From assembly GCA_030272585.1 (NCBI GenBank), contig BSYQ01000002.1, forward strand, positions 2,790,001-2,854,000: a stretch of 64,000 bases of DNA, written 5' to 3'. This document shows, in pieces, positions 9,923 to 20,344 of the stretch. How positions within the stretch are numbered: the first letter of the stretch is position 1; every line of letters begins with the position of its first letter. The position numbers and the translations under genes are program-made. The DNA comes from Bryopsis sp. KO-2023 (Eukaryota > Chlorophyta > Ulvophyceae > Bryopsidales > Bryopsidaceae). The notes beneath the pieces are model-generated. The model did no database searches and was not told the DNA's origin. It worked only from the letters and a program-made list of their open reading frames with translations.

Positions 9923-11648
9923 CAAGTGTTGATTTTTGGCGTAAGAAACCTGTTTCAATGATTATTGATTGTTTAAACAAATTTTTGTGTGTGTGATCCT
10001 GTGTTGTGGAAGTCTTGCAACAAGTCCATTTTTATTGATTGAGAAAGAGAGAGGGGATTCTGCAAAGGGCAATCAGCTACCGATCCGCAGATGTACACCC
10101 GTTAAAAGCCATACTCTTGGCATTCTCGTTCAATAATCAGAGGTGGATCCTGCTTTTCTTTGACCTAGTTGCTGTCTACAACACAAAACCTCGTTCGACG
10201 AAACCAAATTTGATAGTCGTTATCCATGGGAATGCCGTCGAGTCGAACCGCGGCAAAGCTTTCCTGACTTCGACGTCACGATGGCGCCTTACAAATTATT
10301 ATCTCAAGATGCAATAGAAACAGAGGTGATGAAATAAGAGGTCGCGTTCACTTGTTGACCGGCCTGGAGAAAAGCATAGGGCCCCAACGTGCGTGTTCGT
10401 TCCATAACTCGGGTGTTTCTTTTCGTTGAATTTGTCCCAAACAACAGGGATGTTTTGCAAATAAATTGTTTTCCTGAGTTCTTGTTTATGGTTGGGACAG
10501 GCGCCCGATTGACATGATGTAAATTCTCCCACCGACGGTCTCGCCGAGTTAGAGCAAGACTGGTGGCTTGCATTGGAGGGAAAGGAGTAGAACACCAAGA
10601 AACGCTCTCTGACGATACTCAAAGACTTGACAAGCGGACCCTGGGTGGCGACGGGATATTACTTGAAACAACTCAGAAGCTGAAGAAACAAACATTGAAT
10701 TACATTGTGAAGGAGATGCCAATCATGAAGCTGAAAAAAGTATGAAAAAAGGCTAGTCCAGAGGATGGCCAGCTTATGGGAAAGACTGGCTCGTTTCTTA
10801 TATTTCTTACATTTTGAGTTTTCGGTGTGCTTTTTCCTGACGTAAGTTTATGGTAATCCTCGCTTCTGTCGAGACCAAATCGTGGAAAGTTCGTGACCGA
10901 ATTGATCTTTTTTTAGCTGTGTAAGAAGAGTGATATATTGTACAAACCAAACCAAACCAAACCAGAAATTACATGTTGTACAAGATCCAAAGTCGTGGAA
11001 ACGTTTCTTAAAAAAAAAGCAATCTTGGCTGATATCTAGGCTGTTCATTTCTTTATCATGTGCCATCGTTTGAATCGCAAATCCATGCATGCATGCATCC
11101 ATATCCAGCATGAAACTTTGGGAAAAAGATCTAGTGAATACTTTTTGCCATTGGGCCCCAATATCCAACATTCTGTTTTTCAATTTTCAAGCCTTCCACA
11201 GTGGAGAAGGCTAAAAGCAGAACCAAATTACAGGTCTTGTTTCAAATATGATGCCAGACTTTTAAGGTGGCAATCTTGCCTGAGAATTAAAAAAAACCAA
11301 GAGTACTGCAGAACCTGTCACCAATTTTCAGCGAAAAAGAAAGAAAAAACACGGCTACAGGGAGGGAAAAGCCTCGAGAAACAGCACAACATCGTTCTTT
11401 TCCTCACAAGGACCATTTTGAACGTCAGGGAAAGCTCGTATCAAACCAAGAAATGTGATCATCCAGAAACACAACTCGTGGAAGATTCAACAAAAAAAAT
11501 ATCTTGCTTTTATCATGCCACCAACCAAAAAAAGCCCAATCTTGGGCACCCAGTGGTTGATCAGGGGATTCTATGAAAAAGAGGTAGGAGAAAAAACTGG
11601 TACAAAAATGGGGGTGGTGTTTTTTTTCGTTTCTTCCAACCAACAAGG
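9923..11648. other. Intergenic, WD40 3' flank then no gene seen
   Basis: About 9960-10100 matches the 3' flank of the second WD40 gene (31980-32070), including the GTGTTGTGGAAGTCTTGCAA segment. The rest, about 10.1-11.6 kb, holds only short frames without recognisable domains on either strand. Confidence 0.45.
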
Positions 11649-12081
11649 TTAAAATCTGCAACAAAACTCAAAGTGATCCCCCTTCTCATGCGACCACGGG
11701 ACGCCGCCTTCTTTCACGCAAACGAAAGGGTAGAAATTGCAATCAAAAGCCAAGTAGCAATCGCGGCACCAATCCTCCCCTGCGGAACACGATGGTTTTT
11801 TCCTCGTTCAACGCTTTTTACAGCCTAAACGTTCGATCACACTGAGGAAAAGAAAGAAGAAAACGCCGCAGCAAGCGATAACGCCCTTTTGTTCGTGGAT
11901 GGATCGCGAGAAACCATGTTGTCTGGAAAACTGGACAAGGTTAAACCGTCCGGATAGTAAAAGCGTTGAGAAAAACGCCCCCCTTTGTTGGCGTACCTGT
12001 CGTAGGAGCTACTGGCCTGGAATGCGAACCCACTATCGAAACCATAAGGATCAAAACAGCGAGCGCGGTTGATTTTGACAT
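11649..12081 (-). CDS. Small secreted 6-Cys peptide, 2 exons
   Basis: On the minus strand exon 1 (12081-11997) and exon 2 (11779-11649) join in phase to 216 nt, 71 residues. Exon 1 encodes a signal peptide (MSKSTALAVLILMVSIVGSH) plus a short Pro/Thr stretch. The donor is GTACGC and the acceptor CCGCAG. Exon 2 encodes the cysteine core: WCRDC, then C at +6, C at +7, and a C-terminal CC before Arg-Phe-stop. That is six cysteines in about 42 residues, with aromatics between them. This is the architecture of a secreted disulphide-rich peptide (antimicrobial or signalling type); I do not recognise the family and no function is claimed. Reading through the intron gives a short Cys-free tail, so splicing decides the product. 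Confidence 0.75.
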
Positions 12082-12710
12082 TGTGGCGTTGGTTCTGTTC
12101 TTTCGAGGAAGATGGAGGCGGGTAAAACGCACGAGTGAAGTGCTTCTGAATCGATCGCCTCCCTCCAACGTTTTGCTGCTCTATGTGAACGAGGGGGCTC
12201 GCTTGTGTTTATCGGAAAATGACCAAGGCCCTTTGGGGCGTCCTTTCCAACTTCTTGGAGCGCCAACCTGCGGTTGATATTGTCTACTCACAGTCATCTC
12301 TGGACCGTTCTGGTACCCCCAAACCAAACCAACAGATTTTTCGCGCGTCGAATGATGTTCTTCTCCCAATCAGCGACGTCTTGTTCACATACTTCTAAGA
12401 GTGGGCAGCGAATTGGCTTGGGACCCATGCTGCACACGAACTTCGATAAAAAGCGATCTGTGGGTCCCTTCTTTCTCCACGCTCGACACACCTGGGGAAG
12501 AAGAGGGGAAAGCTTTCTCCCCTTAAGAAAATCGAATCGAGAGGGAAGCGACGACGGGATTAGCTTGCGTCTTTCGTCGAATGGCCGAAGAAAAACACTG
12601 AGAGTTGCCAGGGGCAATTGTGTCCCTGGTTCAGCCAAAAGCTATGGAAAGCTCGTGTTTGACCCATGATTGTCGTCGGACCAGGGTTGTTCTGCGGCCA
12701 AAAATGAAAG

Positions 12711-12745
12711 TGTGGAGAGGAGGAATCGAACCCCCGCCGATACCC
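12711..12745 (-). other. tRNA T-arm remnant
   Basis: On the minus strand GGGGG-TTCGATT-CCTCC followed by TCTCCAC has a perfect B box (GGTTCGATTCC). No matching 5' acceptor (GTGGAGA) lies within tRNA distance, and the anticodon-like hairpin next to it has a 9-nt loop with no variable region. It is a decayed tRNA or tRNA-derived repeat, not a working gene. Confidence 0.35.
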
Positions 12746-13021
12746 TAGGTCAGCGACGCTCCAAGACCAGATCCGGTCAGAATTCGGAACCGAGTCCATG
12801 TACTGAAGGTGCTATGGAACCTCCACGTTCATTTTGACAACCAACTCCATATAGACCCGGCTTCGCACACTTTTCTCAGCTGAAATGCATATAAAGGAAC
12901 CATCAGGCGTGAAGTCTAACGCCCTGCCAATGTGCCCACCCAAATTTGCCAACAAGCTTGTATTTTGTTCGTGATCCCAAATGGGTTGGTGGCACAAAAA
13001 ATTTGAGTACCTCCGCTACCA

Positions 13022-13316
13022 AAAAAACTTGAGCGGTCCCTCTGATTGTCTACCATTGGTGAATCCTGTGCTTTGCTCTGGTGCATTGTCCTCCCACCGA
13101 GGTAGGGGGCCAGTGATCGCTGCTCGGTTCCCCGCCTGGCGCTTTGCCTGACACTTCACCCATTCCGTCACCGACTCTTCAGAGAAGGTACCAGAACAGA
13201 CCCACCCCTTGGAAAGGATGCACCATCAACGCTCAGCACCGGACCAAGGACAGACACCTTCGATCCACGCTCAACAGTCCCCGCTTGGGTGATAAACAGG
13301 CGCTACCCTGCTCGAC
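13022..13316 (-). ncRNA. 7SL/SRP RNA, copy 2
   Basis: Minus-strand copy starting GTCGAGCAGGGTAGCG at 13316 and ending GACCGCTCAAG before a run of seven T. It has the same Alu-domain start and helix 8 loop (GGGGAACCGAGCAG) as copies 1 and 3, and is closest to copy 3. It is head-to-head with copy 3, the two starts 359 bp apart, so the pair was made by an inverted duplication or is kept alike by gene conversion. Confidence 0.83.
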
Positions 13317-13370
13317 GTTCTATTGTAGCGGTTGGAGGCAGGTCATTTTGTGCTCTGGGTTGGATTTGGA

Positions 13371-13458
13371 GCGCTGGCGACAAAACCAAATGTCAGTTCT
13401 GCGAAGCTCCAGCTCACTCTGCGTGCCTGATAACGAGGTGCACAGGGTGGAGCGGGGT
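13371..13458 (-). promoter_or_regulatory. Conserved upstream block of SRP RNA copy 2
   Basis: The same block as before copies 1 and 3, at -55 to -142 of copy 2. A weaker A/T-rich element (ACAAAATG) lies about 35 bp before the start. Confidence 0.6.
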
Positions 13459-13534
13459 GCTTTCCTTTCATTAAGGGCACCAGTTCCCCCAGCGTGGTTA
13501 TCATACACATCTGGGTGATTTTTCTATTGTGACA

Positions 13535-13620
13535 ACGTTCCACCCTGTGCACCTCGTTCTCCACCACGCAGAGTGTGCTGGAGGTTTGCAGAACTGACAT
13601 TTGGTTTTGTCGCCAGCGCC
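13535..13620 (+). promoter_or_regulatory. Conserved upstream block of SRP RNA copy 3
   Basis: Block ACGTTCCACC to TTTTGTCGCCAGCGC at -140 to -55 of copy 3. An ACATAAAAATG element, TATA-like, lies about 37 bp before the start, where copy 2 has ACAAAATG. Confidence 0.6.
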
Positions 13621-13674
13621 CAAAATCCAACCGAGAACATAAAAATGGCATGCCTTCAACGGATACAACAAAAC

Positions 13675-13968
13675 GTCGAGCAGGGTAGCGCCTGTTTATC
13701 ACCCAAGCGGGGACTGTTGAGCGTGGATCGAAGGTGTCTGTCCTTGGTCCGGTGCTGAGCGTTGATGGTGCATCCTTTCCAAGGGGTGGGTCTGTTCTGG
13801 TACCTTCTCTGAAGAGTCGGTGACGGAATGGGTGAAGGGTCAGGCAAAGCGCCAGGCGGGGAACCGAGCAGCGATCACTGGCCCCCTACCTCGGTGGGAG
13901 GACAATGCACCAGAGCAAAGCACAGGATTCACCAATGGTAGACAATCAGAGGGACCGCTCAATTTTTT
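13675..13968 (+). ncRNA. 7SL/SRP RNA, copy 3
   Basis: GTCGAGCAGGGTAGCGCCTG start, TTATCACCCAAGCGGGG Alu loop segment, GTCAGGC...GGGGAACCGAGCAG helix 8, and GGGACCGCTCAA then six T. Length ~294 nt. Between this copy's conserved promoter block and copy 2's is only about 75 bp, with no gene. Confidence 0.84.
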
Positions 13969-15049
13969 AATTTTTTCAATTATATATATATATGTATTTC
14001 TTGTACTCCTCATCGTTTGGGAGGATAACTGTGGACAAACTACATTCTCATTCGTGGTGGGATCGAGCAAGGGAGCTCAGAGAAAAACAGAGAGCGTTCT
14101 TGGAGGGTTTGCTTCAGGTGTATACTTTACTTCTGTTGCCGCTTAACAATCCCTAGATTGTTATCCATGGAAATATATTTCTCCATTTTGGAAACTATTG
14201 TTCGGGGGAGGAGGGAAATTCTTATAGAAACACTTTATTCCTTTTGGTTTCAGGTAGTTTTATGTTGCTTCATGAACGAGGTGCAATTCACGAAGGTGCC
14301 TTAGAAGGGTTTCAAGAAAATGTACCACTTAGAGAGGTGTTCTCCTGATCAGTCCTGTCGACCAGAGAAAACGGTTCTGTCAATTTGAACTGCTGAGCAA
14401 AAACCTTTCAATACACCAACATTGGGCAACTGAACAGCGTAATCACACAGCTTAACGATGATCGCTGGTCATACGCAACCATATTTGCAACATCCCTTGA
14501 GAATACAAAAATACGAGTTGAAATACTTGTACAAATAGTGGGTACCAAACCATTGCATTCTAATGCCAAAAAGCAACATAACCTAAACAGCAAAGTCAGC
14601 AAAAAAAACCCTTTCAACATTTCTCAATAATATCCAGGGATTACGAAACAGTTTTGAATTGTCTTTTCCTCAGGCCTGAGGGGAAAAACATTGCGCCAGC
14701 GTTGATCACATGGTGTTTGGCCAGGATGGAGGCCTTGCATTCACTGATACTTGGAAGTCGGAAACGCTCAGTCGAGTAGCTCATGCAGCTCGTTCTCGGT
14801 TTCCTCATCACAAGGATTGAATGGACAAGTACAAATAGCATCCTTCGCAGTCTCCCCATCCGAGTCTTCCGCGTTTTTATGAAGCCCTGTCGAAACGATC
14901 GCTCACTCAACGGTTGGCTTAATACACGAGGTTGTTTGAGGTCGTTCACTTGTCAGTAAAAGTTCTTCGTCCAAACATGCATCTCATATCTCGTTGGACT
15001 GCAAACAGGGTACATCAAGGAAGAAAACACACATTTATTTCGTTGTTGC
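13969..15049. other. Intergenic, no gene seen
   Basis: Begins with a (TA)n tract near 13980. A minus-strand open frame at 14641-14949 is basic and has no recognisable domain or splice partners. Nothing else supported. Confidence 0.4.
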
Positions 15050-15791
15050 CTAAATGTTCTTCGCTTTGAGGATTTTTCGCTTCGCACCTGCTCCAAGAAG
15101 AGTTTTGACAGCCACAACACTGCCGTTCATAGCAGCCGTGCCCAACAAATTTAAAGGACCGGAGTCGGCGCCTAGCAATCGCAAAACAAAAGCGACCTCA
15201 GTTGCTCATCAACTGCTCCAGATCACATCTTTGAAGAAATAAGGCAGGAAAGGAAGTAGCCATAGTCGAGCATATACCCGCTAGAAGCAAGTACTCCACA
15301 ACTTCAGAGTGGCCGTTCCAGGCCGCACCGAGGACCGCGTCGCTGCCAGCCTCAGACTCCAAGTTTGCCCCACGGCTAACAAACACCTGCAAATATTGAA
15401 AGAGGGCATGGTTTCGTGGGTTTGTGCTGATTTCGGCTCGCAAAGTACGATTCACGTATAATATTCAAGAAGAAGAACCGGCGGTTGCCGCTTCTTTCCA
15501 CCAAAGTACCACTAACAATAAGATGTTCTAAATGGTGGGATTACCTTCACTTGGTCAAGATCTCCATCGCGGGCAGCCTCCAAGAGCATGTCATCAATTT
15601 CCTTGAAACCAAACCAGCCTCAGCATGTTTTTCGGTCGTTTTTTAACGCACCAGTGACGTTGAAACTAGAGCATTTGGCCAGAAGGTAAGGATACCTCTT
15701 GATCATCTGCTGATAAAATAGTAGAAGGGGATGGAGGTCCAGCAACCTCCTCCAGGGACGCCTCTAATACCGACTCGAGCTCCAGATCCAT
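15050..15791 (-). CDS. Small ankyrin-repeat protein, 4 exons
   Basis: Minus-strand exons 15791-15696, 15601-15545, 15386-15278 and 15204-15050 join to 417 nt, 138 residues, with all phases closing. The N-terminus is acidic (MDLELESVLEASLEEV...). Ankyrin repeats follow: DDMLLEAARDGDLDQVK, then GANLESEAGSDAVLGAAWNG with EVVEYLLLA, then a last one ending VVAVKTLLGAGAK. The C-terminus is short and basic. The acceptor of exon 4 (GATGAG) lacks a good pyrimidine tract and is the least certain border; it was chosen because it is the only one that keeps the last ankyrin repeat in frame. Likely a cytosolic or nuclear protein-binding adaptor. The stop is TAG. Confidence 0.8.
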
Positions 15792-16313
15792 ATCAGCCTT
15801 CAGGAACGAGCGAACACATACTCATACACGAAACAGAGATAGACAAATCTGGTAGAAAGACAAAAACGTCAAGGTGAATGAAGGACGTCCGCATACGCGC
15901 GAACGCACGTCACATGGAGAGGAGGAGTCTCGTTAGCATTCGAAGGAAACGCAGCAATGCTGAAAAGATTCTATTCACCTCATTTTGGAGTAGTTTTCTG
16001 AAATCGCGGTGAGGGCGAGCGGAGGGTGTGGAGCCTCCTGTGGACAGAAGCAAACAGATTGAATGGAGAAACATGGGGCCAACGACAGGATTAGAAAAGG
16101 GAACACCACACGCTACGGTCGTACAAAATTAAAGCTAATGCTCCCTGCTGCTTGCTGGTGGCACACGAAAACAAGAACAAAGGCGTTTCAAGGATCCCAA
16201 TCGTTCAATCTTTTGTTTGCGCCGACCTGAGCGTAGCGCTTGCGTCGGTTTGCTCACCGGATCGAAGCTGTTCCGTCGATTTAAGACAAGGGAGAGCTGG
16301 CGTCGTTTCCACG
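15792..16313. other. Intergenic, divergent promoter region
   Basis: Lies between the minus-strand ankyrin gene and the plus-strand secreted-protein gene. The last ~110 bp before 16314 match the leader of the paralogue at 18934 (TCGGTTTGCTCACCGGATCG and following), so it belongs to that duplicated unit. Confidence 0.45.
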
Positions 16314-16640
16314 ATGGTAGACGCTAGTAAAAGAAGAAGCGCTATTGCTGGAGCAGTCATCATCGTGTTTGAGATGTCCCTTCTCGTCGTGAGCAGCTCG
16401 GCGGGAAAAGGAGGAACTTTACCGAAAACAAGGCTTCTGAACGGGGAACGAAAAGCTGCTCAGAAACTAATCGAAAAGAGTCTGTGGTGCTGGGAAGTGG
16501 GCGGCTGTTTCCTGTCGTGGTCGTTGCGGGAGCGTTACGACGCCTTAAAAAGTCCCGCTGGCGACGCGGAGAATGGAGGATGTATGGTCACTTGTAAGAC
16601 ATTCATACTCGGAGCAGCTGGGGGGTATGCCCACGCTTGA
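16314..16640 (+). CDS. Small secreted protein with WCWEVGGC motif, copy 1
   Basis: A single 108-residue frame from ATG 16314. A basic N-terminus (MVDASKRRS) precedes a hydrophobic stretch (AIAGAVIIVFEMSLLVVSSSA) that looks like a signal peptide or signal anchor. A basic linker follows, then a conserved core WCWEVGGCFLSWSL..RYD, a GDAENGGC segment and a C-terminal TFILGAAGGYA. The predicted mature part has four cysteines. The paralogue at 18934 shares start, core and C-terminus, but its linker is read in another frame. The 3' flank (16641-16860) is also duplicated; its sister copy was moved to 28975 by a transposon. No family is recognised. The spaced cysteines and duplication suggest an extracellular peptide under lineage-specific expansion. 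Confidence 0.68.
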   Translation: MVDASKRRSAIAGAVIIVFEMSLLVVSSSAGKGGTLPKTRLLNGERKAAQKLIEKSLWCWEVGGCFLSWSLRERYDALKSPAGDAENGGCMVTCKTFILGAAGGYAHA

Positions 16641-17939
16641 CCCTCACTGTACCATTTTGCGCGCACGTTCTGATCGGGTTCCGATTCGGAACTTCCGGAA
16701 CCCGTGATAATGTATGAAAATTCCTCGTTTTGGTCCCCCCCCCCCCCTCCGTTTTCCGATTGTCGTTGCCCTTTGCTCAGAGCGCTGAAGCACATGCGGA
16801 TCGAATTCGGCTGAGGCGCCGCTGTGGCGCTACTATCTTGGGTCGGTGGAAGGAAAACAGGTTCAGCAAAGTTTCTCGAGACTATGGAAAAATTTGTGAA
16901 CATGGAGGATGGATTCCTCGAGCTTCTTCCATTTTTCTCTTGAAAAGCTAAACGTTTTGATACCCTGCGACAGTCCTGGCATGAAACATCTATTCTTGCA
17001 AACTCTTTTTACTCACGCCCATTTCTGGCTTTATCCCCATAACGCCCGCTCAGGCGTCACCCTGTCTCTGATTCGCAGAAGAAGAACTATTCAGTCGAAT
17101 TGATGATAGTGGCGGTTTTTGCTTTGTGGGACCCACAAAAGCGGTGAAATACTTTTCTGCCAACGAAACCAAGTGTTGGTTCGATTAAGCAGCGTAGTTT
17201 ACATTGACAGGGTTTCTTGTACATTTTTTGTGACACATCGCAATATCCCTCTGGAGAGAATCTGGGCTGGATATAACTGGTGCAATCTTGACAATCAAGC
17301 ATCCGATGGCATCCAACCTTGGATGAATAATGTTTGATGAACAAATTTGACGTCAAATAATGATCACTTGAGATAAAATTAAATGAAATCACCTCAAAAA
17401 AAGCCAACAATTCATCCTCACCCAATCCAATCCAAAAGTAAATCGAATCAAATCAATACATCACAAGCAAAAGCCAACAGTTCATCTCCACACTAAATGA
17501 AATCGATCCATCTCAAGAAACATCTAACAGTTCCTCCCTCAGCCTGTCCAATCCAAAACAAAATCAATCAAAACTAATTCAATCAACCCCCCTCGACCTT
17601 GAGATGGCCGTCCAAAAAAAGGCCTCCACCTGAATTCCAAACTATCAACAAAAACACTTCCCCCTTGTCCACATCACACTTTTCTCACATATATGAGGCC
17701 ACCATTGACTACAGGGGATTTGCTAACCTCACCCATTTCTTCACTTCGTCGAGCGATTTATCGGCATTTAGTTACCATCTCCATGGATGGCAGCAATACC
17801 GGCCTAACAGCTGCACACTTTGTACTGGATGCAGTTTTTACTGCAATCCTAACACACTCGAAAACCTTCATCAAATATTCAAAACTGGTGCTGCGTCAGC
17901 GTATAGACACACCGCCCACCAAAACGTTGATTCAAGGGT
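16641..17939. other. Intergenic
   Basis: 16641-16860 is the 3' flank shared with 28975-29165 and contains a C-run at 16735-16748. 17340-17620 is rich in AATCC/CAATC-like direct repeats. 17620-17939 has open frames with no recognisable domain. Confidence 0.4.
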
Positions 17940-18668
17940 TTACAAACACTCGTCGACCCCCGCGGCAATGGCTTTAGCAATAGCGTCAATCGTCTCATCG
18001 TCCCTGAGGAGCTCGCTGTCGATAGGACTGGTGAGAAACCCTGCTTCCACCAAAATTGCAGCCATTCTGGTTCTTTTAAGAACAGCTAGGACTTGTGATC
18101 TCACTTCCCCCGTCTTGATTTTGGTCTTCTCGCCCAGCTGCGTCAGCACAGCGGTAGCACACACCTCAGCCAGGTCGCCTTCCTCCACCGACGGGTCCAC
18201 CAGCACCAAGGAACCGTGCGCTTCAGGAACTTGAGCGTTGTAGTGAATGCTGACGAACAGATCAACTTCTTCCTCATTGGCCATTTTCGCCCTGTCTTTG
18301 ACATCGACGTGTTCGTCGTCGGTACGTATCATCAAAACCGTGAAGTCTCTCGCTTCCAGATATTCTCGCACCAGTTCGGCTGTTTCAAGATTAAGCTCTT
18401 TTTCTACGAAACCATTGGCCACGGCTCCTGGTTTTCTTCCGCCATGGCCTGCGTCGACCATGATACGCTTCTTCGACCCCTGAAAATTCGCAGATCGGGT
18501 TAAGAGTCAGAAACCGGACTGTCCGACAGAAAACAGGAGTTTGAGGGCGATCCAGCACAGGGCAATCGAAGAAACGAAGATCACAGCCGAACAAATTAGC
18601 GTTTGAACGCCTCGGTCCTGAAGTGGATGGATCCAACTCACCAAAAGCTGTCGCTGGGGTCTTTCCAT
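17940..18668 (-). CDS. N-acetylmuramoyl-L-alanine amidase, Amidase_3 (AmiC-type)
   Basis: The catalytic exon, 18479-17940 on the minus strand, encodes a whole Amidase_3 domain, the zinc enzyme that cuts the amide between muramic acid and the peptide of peptidoglycan. All metal and catalytic positions are visible: His in VDAGHGG, Glu in VEKELNL, His in LFVSIHYNA and Glu in AAILVEAGF. The TRxxDxxVDxxxRAxxAN-like stretch is also present (IRTDDEHVDVKDRAKMANEE). The 5' end is less certain. ATG 18668 plus donor GTGAGT at 18641 joins in phase (MERPQRQLL to GSKKRIM) and gives a cytosolic or organelle enzyme of ~188 residues. Without that splice the frame runs into a ~24-residue hydrophobic helix before a stop, which could be an alternative anchored N-terminus. 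In a eukaryote the domain is bacterial in origin, by plastid ancestry or transfer. It faces the secreted-protein gene at 18934 across a 265-bp shared promoter region. Confidence 0.85.
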
Positions 18669-18933
18669 GCTTTCAGAAACTTGATCGCCTGTACACCAGA
18701 AATGCTAGCGTTAGGCAGGAGAGTCAAGGCTATCATAGCGATGAGACTCATTGTAAATAGGACACTGTGCACCGCCTCCTCCAAAACTCGGCGAAGCGAA
18801 ACATCTCACGAGTTTGGACCAATCTTTACGTGGCGCCGAACTGAACGTAGCACTTTTGTCGGTTTGCTCACCGGATCGAAGCTGTTCCGTTGATTTTACA
18901 AGAGGGAGAGATGCTAGACGCGTCGTTTCCACG

Positions 18934-19263
18934 ATGGTAGACGCCAGTAAAAAAAGAAGCGCTGTTGCTGGAGCGGTCATCATCCTGGCCGACATGTCGC
19001 TTCTCGTCGTGTGCAGTTCGGCGGGACAAGGAGAAAACTCTGCCGAAAACAAGGCTTCTGAATGGGGAACGAAGAGCTACGGAGAAACAAATCGAAAAGA
19101 AAGTCTGTGGTGCTGGGAAGTGGGCGGTTGTTTCTTGTCGTGGTCGTTGCAGGAGCGTTATGACGGCTTTAAAGGTCCCGCTGGCGACGCAGAGAATGGA
19201 GGGTGTATGGGCACTCGTATGACATTCATACTTGGAGCGGCTGGGAGGTATGCCCGCGCTTGA
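18934..19263 (+). CDS. Small secreted protein with WCWEVGGC motif, copy 2
   Basis: A 109-residue frame from ATG 18934. It has the same hydrophobic N-terminal segment (AVAGAVIILADMSLLVVCSS) and the same core (WCWEVGGCFLSWSLQERYD, GDAENGGC, TFILGAAG) as copy 1 at 16314. Between them, from about codon 32 to codon 60, the nucleotide sequence still aligns with copy 1 but is translated in another frame because of two compensating indels, so the linker is acidic/polar here and basic there. One cysteine differs near the end (GCMGTR versus GCMVTC). The gene survives intact, but a 9.7-kb transposon inserted 11 bp after its stop codon separates it from its original 3' flank. Confidence 0.68.
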   Translation: MVDASKKRSAVAGAVIILADMSLLVVCSSAGQGENSAENKASEWGTKSYGETNRKESLWCWEVGGCFLSWSLQERYDGFKGPAGDAENGGCMGTRMTFILGAAGRYARA

Positions 19264-20344
19264 CCCCCACTGTACACCCTCAATCGTATTTAGTGTGGTG
19301 CTTTTAATAGTGTTACCCCAGTAATAGTGTGGGCCACACTAATTAACGAAAAACCAAAACGCTCTGGCAAAAGAATAGTGTGGTCTACACTATTCAGCGA
19401 AAACTGTGGATTTACATAAATTAGTGTGGGCTACACTATTCATCGAAAACTGTGGATTTACATAAATGTGGCGCTCGAAGTGGCTGAAGTATAAGTCATC
19501 TATATTCGGTGAATCTCATTCAGTCGATTCGGAATACTCCTAGCCATCGGGTAATATCCACAGCAACCCACAATGGCTAAGACCAGCCATTTCACTTCAA
19601 CTTAGTGGTCTCTAGTCTTACCATCGACAATCTTGCAGCCGAAAACTAGGCTTATCAACCAAAATGAACGAGACACAGACTTGAGACTGAGACAGAAAGA
19701 AGAGCATAACACATAACACAATATTATAGCACAGCATAATAACGAACACAACACCACCAAACCAAAACGTCGACCTCGTTGGGAGTCGAACCCAGCGTCA
19801 GAACCACAAAGGTCTCATAAGAACCGCTAAAAAACAAGTGTGGAATGAGTTTGGGGTGTCTGCAAGTGTTTCCAATTGTCGACAGGTGGGTCTGCAAGTG
19901 ATTCCACTTATCGACAAGTGGGTCTGCAAGTGGTGCACTTGCCGAGAAGTGAAAGACAAGTGAAAGTTTTTGCGATATTGAGTCCTCACAAAAAATTCTA
20001 TCAGTGTTCGCAATCACCACCAGCGCCTTTCCACCACCACCCCTTAACCGCCACTGCCAAGGATACGTGTGAGATCCCTAAACCTAAGCTGCTCTTTTGT
20101 GGTGGGGAGTGGAGATGTGTTTGTGGCTGTAAGCAGCGTTGATGTGTTCACGCGGGCCGCGTGATGCGGCCTTCGAACCGTGCTGTGAACGTTTGTGGTG
20201 GTCCAAGTCTCACGAAATCCAGTGGTGGATATCAGGCTCTATTAGCGGCTACCGCTGGTTCCAGTGGTGTTCGCGTGTTCTGAAAATTCTTTTCACGCTC
20301 TTAAAAATTATTCCGAACGCACTGTTGCACCCAGTGGGGCCACT

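Noticed and set aside
8873-9959. TAA read as Gln, extending the WD40 proteins to a TGA
   Set aside because: The broken third copy has TGA at the position aligned with TAA, so TAA behaves as a normal stop here.
19761-19836. tRNA-like sequence with a B box (minus strand GGTTCGACTCC) inside the pogo-like element
   Set aside because: No full cloverleaf: the T stem pairs only partly and no matching 5' acceptor was found.
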